From: JBGTGT01 sp051439375
Lineage (GTDB): Bacteria > Cyanobacteriota > Cyanobacteriia > Cyanobacteriales > Microcystaceae
Direction of reading: 5' to 3'
DNA: 64,000 nt
Assembly (NCBI GenBank): GCA_051439375.1
Contig: JBFRWB010000193.1
Location: 1 to 64,000 of the forward strand
Shown here: piece by piece, positions 1 to 8,372 of the stretch
How the letters are laid out: each line of letters opens with the position of its first letter
Numbering within the stretch: position 1 is the first letter of the stretch
Made by a program: the position numbers and the translations under genes
Notes under the pieces: model-generated
The model's input: only the letters and a program-made list of their open reading frames with translations
The model's database searches: none
What the model was told of the DNA's origin: nothing

Positions 1-126
1 ACGATCGATTAAGTCTCCTAAAAAATAGAGATAATCGTCTTCTGTTGGTGCGATCACTTCTAGTAGCGTCATTAAAGCACCATAATGACCATGCACATCT
101 CCAATGATAATTCGACGTTGAGACAT
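1..126 (-). CDS. Metallophosphoesterase (calcineurin-like), C-terminus outside window
   Basis: The first 42 codons of a gene read on the minus strand from an ATG at 126 and run off the window edge. Two metal-binding motifs of the calcineurin-like/PPP phosphoesterase fold are visible: GDVHGH at residues 9-14 and GDLIDR at residues 37-42. Family members are Mn/Fe-dependent serine/threonine phosphatases or Ap4A hydrolases; the fragment is too short to choose. No gene lies between it and psbN. Confidence 0.8.
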   Translation of the reverse strand, partial: MSQRRIIIGDVHGHYGALMTLLEVIAPTEDDYLYFLGDLIDR

Positions 127-298
127 AAATTTCGGCTAGCCATGAGTCAAGGGAACGTCTAATCAGCAAGTCGCTATTATGTTAATGATAAAGCGATTAC
201 TATTTCCTATGATATGTCCAAAACAAGAGGGTGAGAAGAAATCAACCCTCATTGTTTAATTATCCTTCATTAAGAAAAGATAAGGGTATCCTTATTGA

Positions 299-430
299 TT
301 AATCTTCGTGATCATCAAAGGGATCACTGAGTTGGGCGGCTGGGGGGCCAAAAGCTGTATAGACAGCGACTCCTGTAATAGCGACAAGAAAGGTACAAAG
401 ACCAATTCCAATAAGGGTTGCGGTTTCCAT
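299..430 (-). CDS. psbN: PsbN, photosystem II assembly protein
   Basis: A 43-residue protein beginning METATLIG and ending SDPFDDHED, with one membrane helix (about residues 5-27) followed by the YTAFGPP motif, matches cyanobacterial PsbN in length and sequence. PsbN is a thylakoid membrane protein needed for photosystem II reaction-centre assembly and repair; it is not a subunit of the mature complex. In many cyanobacteria and plastids it lies opposite psbH. The 204 bases upstream here are too short for psbH and show no PsbH-like reading frame. Confidence 0.95.
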   Translation of the reverse strand: METATLIGIGLCTFLVAITGVAVYTAFGPPAAQLSDPFDDHED

Positions 431-634
431 AGTTTTGTCTAGAAAATAAGTGCGGGTTATTACTTTAACCTAACAGATATCGACCCCCAATAGGGGAGTG
501 CGGGCAGCCCACTCACTCTGACTTAGCTCTCTTTTGCCAAAGTCGGTAAGATAAAATAAGAAAAAAAGCTGCCAACCAGACACAGACTTACGACTTTCTC
601 TTCTATAACTCCTAAACTTCTAAACGCCTAAAAA

Positions 635-1117
635 ATGACCTACAAATTACTATTTGTCTGCTTAGGAAATATCTGTCGTTCCCCATCGGCAGAAAATATT
701 ATGCGTTATTTAATCGAAAAAGAAGGATTAAGTGACAAAATTAGTTGTGATTCGGCCGGAACATCTAGTTACCATATTGGTTCGCCGCCAGATGCCCGAA
801 TGCAAGCGGCGGCTGCTAAACAAGGGATTAAATTAACGGGCGCAGCCCGACAATTTGAATTCTCAGATTTTGGGTCTTTTGACCTTATTTTAGCCATGGA
901 TCGGGACAATTATCGAGATATTTTACGTCTTGACTCCCATAAGCAGTACCAAGATAAAGTCAAAATGATGTGTGACTATGCAACCCATCACCGAGAAAGA
1001 GAAGTTCCTGACCCTTATTATGGAGGAGGAGAAGGGTTTGATCGGGTAATAGACTTACTTTTGGATAGTTGTCAAGGATTATTAGACGAAATAAAGGAAA
1101 ATTATTCAATTAAATGA
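635..1117 (+). CDS. Low-molecular-weight protein tyrosine phosphatase
   Basis: 160 residues, the usual length for the family. The phosphate-binding loop CLGNICRS occupies residues 9-16 with nucleophile Cys9 and Arg15, and the general-acid Asp is in the DPYYGG motif at residues 126-131. The enzyme removes phosphate from phosphotyrosine (or small aryl phosphates) in the cytoplasm; the cognate substrate is not evident. It stands alone and its 3' end overlaps the 3' end of the convergent response-regulator gene by 16 bases. Confidence 0.93.
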   Translation: MTYKLLFVCLGNICRSPSAENIMRYLIEKEGLSDKISCDSAGTSSYHIGSPPDARMQAAAAKQGIKLTGAARQFEFSDFGSFDLILAMDRDNYRDILRLDSHKQYQDKVKMMCDYATHHREREVPDPYYGGGEGFDRVIDLLLDSCQGLLDEIKENYSIK

Positions 1118-1743
1118 TTCTTTAGGGCAAAACGGACTAATTCTGCTCTATTGTTGGTTTCTGTTTTTCTGAGCAAACTACTGACGTGCTTTTCAACCGT
1201 TCTAGGGCTAAGATGTAGCTTATTACCAATGTCGTTATTAGACAATCCTCCAGTTAACCATTCTAATACTTCGATTTCTCGTTCTGTTAAGGTAGGGAGA
1301 TCGGGAGGGGTTTTGCTATTTTCAGATAATGTGCTTTTGGGTTCGGAAAACCGCCATTCTGACTGAATCATCTGCGATCGCTCTAATAAATTACGCACAA
1401 CAGCCTGTAATTCTTCCATTTCAAAAGGTTTGGGCAAATAAACATCACATCCCACTTTATAGCCTTCAATTCTTTCCTCTGTACTATCTCTTTCGGTAAG
1501 AAAAACCACAGGAAGGAGACGAAATTCAGGTTGTTGACGCAAATGACGTACTAGAGAATAACCGTCTTTTTTGGGCATTTTAATATCTGAGACAAGCAAG
1601 TGGGGGTGATAGCGATCTAACAAAGATAGGGCTTCTTCCCCATTTTGGGCGGTGATAACTGAATATCCCACTAATTCTAGATAGTCCTTGACAGCAATCC
1701 GAATTCCTAAATCATCATCCGCTATCAAGATCAATAACGCCAT
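1102..1743 (-). CDS. NarL/LuxR-family response regulator, Ycf29-like
   Basis: 213 residues. The N-terminal receiver domain has the acidic cluster Asp9-11, phospho-acceptor Asp53 in VSDIKMPKKDG, Thr83 and Lys105. A linker (about 125-150) leads to a LuxR-type helix-turn-helix (about 152-207) with LTEREIEVL and SPRTVEKHVSSLL. It is a cytoplasmic DNA-binding transcriptional regulator switched by phosphorylation. The overall look is close to the plastid and cyanobacterial Ycf29 group, an assignment from memory of the family. No histidine kinase is adjacent, so the partner is unknown. Confidence 0.88.
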   Translation of the reverse strand: MALLILIADDDLGIRIAVKDYLELVGYSVITAQNGEEALSLLDRYHPHLLVSDIKMPKKDGYSLVRHLRQQPEFRLLPVVFLTERDSTEERIEGYKVGCDVYLPKPFEMEELQAVVRNLLERSQMIQSEWRFSEPKSTLSENSKTPPDLPTLTEREIEVLEWLTGGLSNNDIGNKLHLSPRTVEKHVSSLLRKTETNNRAELVRFALKNHLIE

Positions 1744-1788
1744 AGATACATCCTAAAATAAGCTAACACGGGTTGGCTAAGTAAGCTG

Positions 1789-2115
1789 TTAAGTTGACTC
1801 GCTTTCCTCGTACCATCCTTTGACATCGGCCGCAAAGTCTTCGTAACGACGCAAGGGAGTGACTTTAATGGTAACGTGTTGTCCCATCTCTTTCATAATG
1901 GGTAGGGTAAAGGTAATCTGATCGAGGGTGTCGGGAGAATCAACGTCCAAAATGGCAATAACTCGTCTTTCTCCAACGCATTTCCACAAATCGACAACAA
2001 TTCCTGCTTTCTTGGCATTGAGGGCTGCTTCAGCTTCTTGTACCCAAACAGAAAACAAATCTTTTTGGGTCATAGTCGCTGCGTATTCTACTTGAAAATC
2101 GAGAAAAAAGAGCAT
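1789..2115 (-). CDS. Muconolactone isomerase-family small protein
   Basis: 108 residues. The beginning MLFFLDFQVEY and the spacing of hydrophobic strands (IVVDLWKCVGERRVIAILDV) resemble the muconolactone delta-isomerase family, a ferredoxin-like dimeric fold. Cyanobacteria generally lack the catechol pathway, so this is probably a family member of other function; the sequence does not show which. It lies 45 bases upstream of the response-regulator gene on the same strand, so they may be co-transcribed. Confidence 0.65.
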   Translation of the reverse strand: MLFFLDFQVEYAATMTQKDLFSVWVQEAEAALNAKKAGIVVDLWKCVGERRVIAILDVDSPDTLDQITFTLPIMKEMGQHVTIKVTPLRRYEDFAADVKGWYEESEST

Positions 2116-2178
2116 TGTTGACTTTATGATTATTCTAGAAGATGAATTAATTTTACCCTAAACTGTTCTTAGTTGTTC

Positions 2179-2616
2179 CTATCTTGAAGAAGAATTAGAT
2201 TTGATTAATTGAAATCCATGGTCAAGAATTTGCTCTTTATTGATTTTTACTTCTATTTCTGCGGGTGAATAGCAACCTTCTTCTACTTCTAATGAAGCTG
2301 CATCGAGGGCATTTAGATAAGCTTCTTGTAAGGTTTCTTTTAATTCTTCATCACTGAGATAAGACCCACCTGCTTTTCTTCGTTTATTTTTACGTTGAAT
2401 TTCTCTGACACTATTGCGAATAGAAACCTCCCAAGAACGGGTTGTTCGATTTTCCGATTGTTGTTTAATTAAATGGAGTAATAAAATAACTGCATCACTG
2501 CGAATGGTGCTAATAATTCCATTTTTGCTCATGTCTTCAAGGTCTTCAACAATAGCTAGCGAACCCTTAATATCTCCTTTTAATAATAGGGCTTTTAACT
2601 CTAATAATTCTTCCAT
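2179..2616 (-). CDS. DUF29-like protein next to dndE
   Basis: 145 residues, predicted soluble and helical. The stretch AVILLLHLIKQQ followed by RSWEVSIRN and, later, LQEAYLNALDAASLEV follows the pattern of the DUF29 family common in cyanobacteria (HLLK, then SW-x2-SI, then AY-x2-A). No catalytic residues are recognisable. It begins 42 bases after dndE on the same strand and may share its transcript, but DUF29 proteins are found in many contexts and a role in DNA phosphorothioation is not implied. Confidence 0.6.
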   Translation of the reverse strand: MEELLELKALLLKGDIKGSLAIVEDLEDMSKNGIISTIRSDAVILLLHLIKQQSENRTTRSWEVSIRNSVREIQRKNKRRKAGGSYLSDEELKETLQEAYLNALDAASLEVEEGCYSPAEIEVKINKEQILDHGFQLIKSNSSSR

Positions 2617-2658
2617 GATATTTGTCTATTTAAGTTACTTTAACCTTTAATTAATAAT

Positions 2659-3060
2659 TTACTGAGGAATTAAGTTAATTAAATCCTCAATGCTTTTAAT
2701 ATTAACCTCTCCTTGATTTCCTGCGAGTCCCGCCAAATAACTAATTCCTCGATGGAGATGTAAACGAAGCTGCTGAGAAAGGGTTTCTTTATCCATTGCT
2801 AAACCCTCATCATAACAACGTTGTTTTAAAGCAATTAATAAGTAATCAGCCATTTCTCCCCCAAAAACACGCCAAGTCATTTCTACATTACTATCAGATG
2901 GAATAGGAATAGGAGAGGGAGGAGTGGCTTCTGCTAATGAATAACATAAAGCCCAACGACAGAGAATATTCCACTGTTCAATTTTGGTATATCGTTTCAG
3001 TTTAATTAACTGTTCTTTAGCGGTTTGTGAAAGACGAACACGTTCAATAGGAGATTCCAT
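2659..3060 (-). CDS. dndE: DndE, DNA sulfur modification protein
   Basis: 133 residues from the ATG at 3060. The opening MESPIERVRLS-x-TAKEQLIKLKR, then WNILCRWALC, VEMTWRVFGGE and LRLHLHRGISYLAG, are hallmarks of DndE, the small DNA-binding (nicked-DNA) subunit of the DndBCDE phosphorothioation system. A longer reading frame from 3105 would overlap dndD by 29 bases; the start at 3060 fits the family N-terminus and leaves a 16-base gap after dndD. It follows dndD directly, as in canonical dnd operons. Confidence 0.88.
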   Translation of the reverse strand: MESPIERVRLSQTAKEQLIKLKRYTKIEQWNILCRWALCYSLAEATPPSPIPIPSDSNVEMTWRVFGGEMADYLLIALKQRCYDEGLAMDKETLSQQLRLHLHRGISYLAGLAGNQGEVNIKSIEDLINLIPQ

Positions 3061-3076
3061 AGGACTTAACTTAATC

Positions 3077-5062
3077 TTACCAAAAGTACAGATCAGATCC
3101 AACAACAGTTTGGCTAGTTTCTGAATTATATTTTAGCAAAAATTCCCGTGCGATCGCTTCTTGTTCTCGCAAATTTTTCACTTCTGTTTCTGTAATTTCT
3201 GTATCGGTTGAGAGTAAAATAACTTGATGGGATGCAGCCGGAAAATAACGTTCTACCAAATGATGTCTATGGGATGAATCTAAACGGCCTAAAGGGGTAT
3301 CAATGGCGATGGGTAATTGACGGCCAGATACCCTTGCTAACCCCCATAAAAAAGCGATCGCTAATAACTGTTTCTCTCCCGCAGATAAGCGATGTTTGGG
3401 AACAGGTTTTCCTTGAGGCGAATAAAGGGAAATTTGAAAGTCATAAGTGTCGATAGCTACCCGATGAACTAAATCTGATTTATGCAGTAAATAGCGAAAA
3501 CATTCGGTGACTTCACTTTCTAGCTTGTTTAATTTTTTAAGGGTTAATCGTTCTTTAAATAGCTCAATAGTCTGTTTGGCTTTTAGAATAGATTGGATTA
3601 GTTTTTCTTTATTATACTGTATCATTGATTCTTCCCCAAACTGTTCTAAGATTTTTTTAGTTTTCTCTACATTGTTTGTGGCTTCTTGATAGCGTTTTTG
3701 TCCATTTTCTAAGGTTATTTGACATTGATTCATGGTCTTTTGTGCCATTTTTAAATTCTTTTCTAGTGCATCATAGGCTTCAGGTGCAGCCGCTACAGTT
3801 AACTGTCGTTGAACTTTTCCTAATTCTTCTTCTAATTTCGTTAAAGATTCAAGTTGTTTTTTAGCAGCTTCGATTTGTTCTTTCAACTGATAGGCTAATA
3901 AGGTATCCAGTTGTATCAATCGCTCTTCATCTATCTGTAACCAGAGCATTTGTTGTGTATTGGTAGGATATATTTTTTGATTTTCTTGTTGTAGGAATGT
4001 AGAGATGTCTTGAATTTGATCAGAAGTTAGCTTAATTTGAGGAAGGTAATCTAACAACTGGCGATCTCGCTGTTGCAGAATTTCCTTGGCTGCTTGTGCT
4101 TTCTCAACCTGTATTTCATACTGTCCTTGGTGATAAGCTTTATGCAAAAGAGGTTGTACTAAAGCAAGGGGAAGATTAGAGTTCGCTAAAATAACTAATT
4201 CTTGACGATACTTATTTTCTGTTTCTTCTAGGGTTTGTTTCTGGGTTTCTAATTGACTTTTATCGGCTGCAATTTTTCCTCCTTCAATTTTAAACTTATT
4301 TAAAGCATTCTGATAAATCTCTCGGGCTTGTTCTAATTTATCTTGTAGAGCTTTTAATTCTTGACCATACTTATCTGCTTCTTGCTGATATATCTCAATT
4401 TTAGCTTCAAGGGTTTCAATAGTTTCTAAATCTTGATGACTGGCAAGTGCTTTTCGTTTTCGGCTCAATAAAACACCTAAATCAGTAGATAATCTTTCAG
4501 CTAATTCTAGTCCTAATAAAGATTGAATTGCCTCTATTACAGGGGGTGGCGGGCTATCTTGTTCAGCTAGCTCTTTGACTTGTTCTCCATCAAAGAGAAA
4601 TAAATTAGAAATTCCTAACGGTAAAATTGCTTCAATATACTCATCCCATGTCGCTGCTAACCCCTCATTAACCTCATTTTCATAGATAATTCCTAAGGTG
4701 TCTTTTCCTTCTTTGAGTTGATGTCTCCAGTATCTAACAACTCTTAGCGTCTTCCATTGTCCTTCTACAATATGTTCAAATTCTAGTTCAACACGAGTTC
4801 CATCAGAAGGGAATGTTTGATGACGGTTAATTGATTGAATTAAAAAGTCACTATAGCTTAGGTTATTACGGGTTGAACATTGCGCTCGTTGTCCATATAA
4901 TGCTAGACGAATTGCATCCATTAAGGTTGTTTTTCCACCACCATTCATTCCCCCAATTAAAATAATTGGACGTAAGCTATCTCCTTGTTCGGGTCGTAAA
5001 TTGAGAACATGACGACCTGCATAAGGACCAAAATTTTCTAAAATCAGTTCTGTAAAAATCAT
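3077..5062 (-). CDS. dndD: DndD, SMC-like ATPase of DNA phosphorothioation
   Basis: 661 residues with the Rad50/SMC layout: Walker A GGMNGGGKTT at about 37-46, long coiled-coil segments in the middle (about 190-300 and 370-480), then the ABC signature LSAGEKQLLA at about 559-568 followed by Walker B-like IAIDTPLGRLDSSHR. DndD supplies ATPase activity to the DndCDE complex, which swaps a non-bridging phosphate oxygen for sulfur. DndE follows; DndC (PAPS reductase-like) and DndB should precede it but are absent, and the next upstream gene on this strand is a STAS protein. The complex would need DndC encoded elsewhere. Confidence 0.9.
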   Translation of the reverse strand: MIFTELILENFGPYAGRHVLNLRPEQGDSLRPIILIGGMNGGGKTTLMDAIRLALYGQRAQCSTRNNLSYSDFLIQSINRHQTFPSDGTRVELEFEHIVEGQWKTLRVVRYWRHQLKEGKDTLGIIYENEVNEGLAATWDEYIEAILPLGISNLFLFDGEQVKELAEQDSPPPPVIEAIQSLLGLELAERLSTDLGVLLSRKRKALASHQDLETIETLEAKIEIYQQEADKYGQELKALQDKLEQAREIYQNALNKFKIEGGKIAADKSQLETQKQTLEETENKYRQELVILANSNLPLALVQPLLHKAYHQGQYEIQVEKAQAAKEILQQRDRQLLDYLPQIKLTSDQIQDISTFLQQENQKIYPTNTQQMLWLQIDEERLIQLDTLLAYQLKEQIEAAKKQLESLTKLEEELGKVQRQLTVAAAPEAYDALEKNLKMAQKTMNQCQITLENGQKRYQEATNNVEKTKKILEQFGEESMIQYNKEKLIQSILKAKQTIELFKERLTLKKLNKLESEVTECFRYLLHKSDLVHRVAIDTYDFQISLYSPQGKPVPKHRLSAGEKQLLAIAFLWGLARVSGRQLPIAIDTPLGRLDSSHRHHLVERYFPAASHQVILLSTDTEITETEVKNLREQEAIAREFLLKYNSETSQTVVGSDLYFW

Positions 5063-5185
5063 AGGAAAGTTGAGGAATTAATACAGCGTCGAGAAGAATT
5101 ACAAGCATTAGGGTTGATTGATAAAACTGATAATAGCAATATCATAGGATGGATTCAGAAACGATTCAATAAATTGTTGACTTAA
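5063..5185 (+). pseudogene. Orphan C-terminal coding remnant
   Basis: The gap upstream of dndD contains an open plus-strand frame without a start codon, reading about 40 residues (VEELIQRREELQALGLID, then ...IIGWIQKRFNKLL) to a TAA at 5183-5185. It has protein-like composition and an amphipathic helix, unlike usual intergenic DNA here. It looks like the tail of a gene whose upstream part was removed at a junction near 5065, next to the dndD start codon. The parent family was not recognised. Chance coding appearance cannot be excluded. Confidence 0.4.
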
Positions 5186-5225
5186 GCTTATTAAGTTGAT
5201 TAATTCCAGCGTGTTTAGCATAAAA

Positions 5226-5570
5226 TCAAGTTAGTTCAAGGACTAAATTAGGCATTAATCGCTGTAAATTTTTTAAAGATTTACCCTGCCAAGGAATACT
5301 CTTTGAGCCTTTAATCGTCATTTGACTATGGCCCGTTTTACGAATATTAATCACAAATTTTGATAACATACTAATCCCCGAACTATTTAGAAAATCTAGT
5401 TTTTCTAAATTTAAAGTAATCATTTCAGGCTGTTGTTCTTTCACTTGATTAAGCAGTTCTACGATGGGGGCATAATCGGTCATTCCACCTAATCTAAGTG
5501 ACCCTTCAAAATGAACAGTTAGTGTTTTTTCTTCGTAAAAAACACGATACTGTTTATCGCTAATTTCCAT
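5226..5570 (-). CDS. STAS-domain (anti-sigma-factor-antagonist-like) protein
   Basis: 114 residues forming a single STAS domain. The conserved motif LDFLNSSGISML (about residues 58-69) contains the serine pair where SpoIIAA-like proteins are phosphorylated. Such proteins bind a partner kinase or switch protein when dephosphorylated. A strong ribosome-binding site (AAAGGAGG) lies just upstream of the ATG at 5570. It follows the ATP-binding protein gene by 23 bases, so the two are probably a partner-switching pair, last in the dnaJ operon. Confidence 0.8.
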   Translation of the reverse strand: MEISDKQYRVFYEEKTLTVHFEGSLRLGGMTDYAPIVELLNQVKEQQPEMITLNLEKLDFLNSSGISMLSKFVINIRKTGHSQMTIKGSKSIPWQGKSLKNLQRLMPNLVLELT

Positions 5571-5593
5571 AATTTTCCTCCTTTAAGTTAGGT

Positions 5594-6175
5594 TTAAAAT
5601 TGAATTTGTACCATGGTAGTTAAGCGACTTAACTCAGAATTAGAACTGAGTTCTTCGAGTTTCCAGCCAATTTCTGCTCCATAATCGTGTATAATGGTTA
5701 GCAAGCCCATCCCTGACTCACTCATATTATTTTCCTCAGCTAAGGCTTCTAATTTTTCAATATATAATATCTCCAAATCAGAAGATAATAATTCTTCGAT
5801 AGCAGAAGTTAGCGAGGGAATGCTCAGTTTAGCGACACAGTTGGTAGAAAATAAAATAACGGTTTGTCCTAGCAAATGGATACCAAAGGTAATAGCCGAG
5901 TTAACGGTTTCCTCATGATATTTCATCGCATTTTCTAGGAGTTCATTGGCAATATAACTGACTGCCCCTTTCAAATTTGCTTGACGATTTAGGGACTGGG
6001 AATCATTTTCATCAACTGGAAAAAAAGCGACTAAATAATCTGCCACAAAATCAGCCGATAAGCCATTATTTCGCCATCTTTGTTGTAGAGGAATAGAGGA
6101 AGGCGCAAAACTAATCACCAGAAACTGCTCACTGGTGTTTAAATCTTGGCGAAAATTCCCATAAATTAGCGTCAT
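5594..6175 (-). CDS. SiaB-like (DUF6272) ATP-binding switch protein
   Basis: 193 residues. SYIANELLENAMKYH (about 93-107) resembles the N-box of GHKL ATPases and SGMGLLTIIHDYGAEIGW (about 153-170) the G-box region, as in the SiaB/DUF6272 family of serine kinase-like proteins. Known SiaB proteins phosphorylate a STAS- or SiaC-type partner. The adjacent STAS gene, 23 bases downstream, makes a kinase-substrate pair likely, but the ATP site is divergent and activity is inferred only. The N-terminal 80 residues show no recognised motif. Confidence 0.65.
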   Translation of the reverse strand: MTLIYGNFRQDLNTSEQFLVISFAPSSIPLQQRWRNNGLSADFVADYLVAFFPVDENDSQSLNRQANLKGAVSYIANELLENAMKYHEETVNSAITFGIHLLGQTVILFSTNCVAKLSIPSLTSAIEELLSSDLEILYIEKLEALAEENNMSESGMGLLTIIHDYGAEIGWKLEELSSNSELSRLTTMVQIQF

Positions 6176-6184
6176 ATATCTTAC

Positions 6185-6412
6185 TCAAGAGCGAACTGAT
6201 AAACTAAAATAGCCCGTTTTCTCCTCAATCTTCTCAACAGTGTATCCTGCCATTGTCAAACTATCAGGAACTTGTTCGATGGGTTCGCCCTCATCTAGCC
6301 ACACCTCTAAAAGAGAGTCTGGGGGTAACTGTTCGAGTTTAAGCTTAGTTTTGACAAAGTTAATGGGACAGGGTGTTCCTCGTAAATCCAAGGGCGTTAT
6401 TAGGTTACTCAT
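6185..6412 (-). CDS. TusA/SirA-like sulfur carrier protein
   Basis: 75 residues with the family motif DLRGTPCPINFVKTKL; Cys15-Pro16 is the CPxx persulfide-carrying cysteine. TusA proteins relay sulfur from cysteine desulfurase in tRNA thiolation or other sulfur transfer. The start codon overlaps the dnaJ stop by 4 bases (ATGA), so translation of the two is probably coupled, and the gene for the ATP-binding switch protein starts 9 bases after it. The target pathway is not shown. Confidence 0.85.
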   Translation of the reverse strand: MSNLITPLDLRGTPCPINFVKTKLKLEQLPPDSLLEVWLDEGEPIEQVPDSLTMAGYTVEKIEEKTGYFSLSVRS

Positions 6413-7533
6413 TTATGGAACAATCCTCCTAAGAAACCTTCTAAGCCGCCTTTGCCGTGAGCTTCTCCCCGAATCGTGGCTAATTGCTCTAATAAATCTT
6501 TTTCTTCCCCTGTTAGCTTAGTAGGAATTGATATTTTAATAGTAATGAGGTGATCTCCTCGAATACTAGCATTTCCTAATTTGGGAACACCTAGGTTTTC
6601 TAACTTTAAAATGGTATTCGGCTGAGTTCCTGATGGTACTTCTAATTCCTGTTTGCCATCCACCGTATTTACCTGTAAACGACAGCCTAAAATAGCTTGT
6701 AAATAGCTAATTTCGATGGTGGAGTGAATATCCATCCCCTCACGGGTAAATTCCTTATCGGTTTCGACAAATAGGTAAACGTATAGATCACCCGCCGGGC
6801 CACCTAATGTTCCTGCATCTCCTTCACCAGAGACCCTTAGTCTTGTCCCATTATCCACACCGGGGGGAATAGTAATTTTTAATTTCTTGGTTTCTTGTCG
6901 TCGCCCTTGACCATTACATACTTCGCACTTTTCTTCAATTACCTGACCCGTCCCGTTACAGGTGGGACAAGTTGAAACTTGGGCAAAACTACCGAAGGGA
7001 GTACGAGTGGAACGGCGAACTTGACCAGCCCCTCCACAAGTAGGACAAGTTTTCGCCCCAGTACCGGGTTTTGCACCACTTCCGTTACAGGCTTGACAGA
7101 CTTCGAGGTGAGGAATCCGAATTTCTTTTTCACCGCCAAAAACCGCTTCTCGGAAGTTCAATTTAAGGTCAAGGCGAAGATCATCCCCTCTTGCGGGTCC
7201 TGTGCGTCGTCTGCCGCCGGGTGGAGTCCCCATTCCGCCAAACCCACTGAAAATGGTTTCAAAAATATCGGCAAAGCCACCCATATTTTCGTAGTCAAAG
7301 CCACCTGCGCCGCTACTGACACCCGCTTCGCCAAAGCGGTCATAGCGTTCTCTCGTTTCGGGTTCAGATAAAACTTCGTAAGCGCGGTTAATTTCTTTGA
7401 ATTTATCCTCTGCTCCCGTTTCTTTGTTCACATCGGGATGATATTGTCGAGCTAACCGACGATAGGAACGTTTAATGTCTTCTTTGGAGGCATCACGGCC
7501 AACACCAAGGATTTCGTAGTAGTCACCGGGCAT
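6409..7533 (-). CDS. dnaJ: DnaJ (Hsp40), type I co-chaperone
   Basis: 374 residues with every type I domain in order: J domain with HPD at 32-34, Gly/Phe-rich linker (about 72-110), four CxxCxGxG zinc motifs (CQACNGSG, CPTCGGAG, CPTCNGTG, CEVCNGQG; about 144-212), and the C-terminal substrate-binding domains. It stimulates DnaK ATPase and delivers unfolded proteins in the cytoplasm. It heads an operon with a TusA-like gene, an ATP-binding switch gene and a STAS gene. dnaK and grpE are not in the window. Confidence 0.96.
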   Translation of the reverse strand: MPGDYYEILGVGRDASKEDIKRSYRRLARQYHPDVNKETGAEDKFKEINRAYEVLSEPETRERYDRFGEAGVSSGAGGFDYENMGGFADIFETIFSGFGGMGTPPGGRRRTGPARGDDLRLDLKLNFREAVFGGEKEIRIPHLEVCQACNGSGAKPGTGAKTCPTCGGAGQVRRSTRTPFGSFAQVSTCPTCNGTGQVIEEKCEVCNGQGRRQETKKLKITIPPGVDNGTRLRVSGEGDAGTLGGPAGDLYVYLFVETDKEFTREGMDIHSTIEISYLQAILGCRLQVNTVDGKQELEVPSGTQPNTILKLENLGVPKLGNASIRGDHLITIKISIPTKLTGEEKDLLEQLATIRGEAHGKGGLEGFLGGLFHK

Positions 7534-7658
7534 AGGGTTGTTCTGGGTTATAAAGTTTGCAGCAGTCGTAGGAGTTTGACAGGGTAAGACTAAGCTTAAC
7601 CCTAATACTGTAACAAATTATTGCAGTTGGGGGTACGGTTTTCTAGGTATTAATTGCC

Positions 7659-8240
7659 CTAAAATCCGTAATCTAGTTCAGTTCCTTGCTTCATGGGTTG
7701 ATTGGTTATCGGTTGCCTTGCCCATTTTTGGTAATCTTTTAGGAGTTGATTGAGAAGTCGTTGCTTAATTCGGCTTAATACTCCTTTTAAAAGTCCATTT
7801 CCCGTCATTTCTAGTAAAGGTTGAGGCGTGAGCCACAGGGGAGGGGGCAATTCTACATTGACCCTTAAGTCTGCTCTTCCTTTGAGATAAGTTTGTTGCT
7901 TTCGTTGATAAGGAAAGAGTTTTCCCGACAATTTTAGGTTAAACCGATTATTAATGTAGTCAATACCTCGTATTTCACAGGATTCTGAGCGAAGATGCAC
8001 AGTTCCATTAGCCTCTGTCCACACCTGTAACACGACTGTGGGCTGAAAATGATAAATGTCCATAAAATTTAAAGGACGCATTTTGAGGCGAAATTGCTGG
8101 GGAGATAGGGTTTCCATCAAGGAAGGGTCTGCGATCGCTGTTACCAACCGTTGCGGTTGACGAAGATAGTGCTGAATGGCAATCTTCTCTTCGGGAACAG
8201 CCATTTCTAGGGTTTCGCAGGCTGAAAAACAAGTGGTCAT
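7659..8240 (-). CDS. DUF1997 protein
   Basis: 193 residues from the ATG at 8240; a frame from a TTG at 8264 adds eight residues and is less likely. The sequence matches the DUF1997 family of cyanobacteria and plastids in length and in features such as RMRPLNFMDIYHFQP-like strands, HLRSESCEIRGI and a C-terminal basic helix (SRIKQRLLNQLLKDYQKWA). Predicted soluble; function not established. It is read in the same direction as dnaJ, upstream of it with a 125-base gap. Confidence 0.75.
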   Translation of the reverse strand: MTTCFSACETLEMAVPEEKIAIQHYLRQPQRLVTAIADPSLMETLSPQQFRLKMRPLNFMDIYHFQPTVVLQVWTEANGTVHLRSESCEIRGIDYINNRFNLKLSGKLFPYQRKQQTYLKGRADLRVNVELPPPLWLTPQPLLEMTGNGLLKGVLSRIKQRLLNQLLKDYQKWARQPITNQPMKQGTELDYGF

Positions 8241-8372
8241 ATCAAAAAAAGATTCAGATAGCAAATCTATCTTAATTATACTTAACAGTTCTTAATGATT
8301 CAAAGATCAAAGATTTGCCCATCATACAGCGTTTGGGGAGGACTGTGGTGTGATAAGTTAAATTCTAAGATA

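Noticed and set aside
6939..7371. Long frames within dnaJ on both strands
   Set aside because: Shadows of the Gly/Cys-rich dnaJ coding region; the DnaJ frame is complete and conserved.
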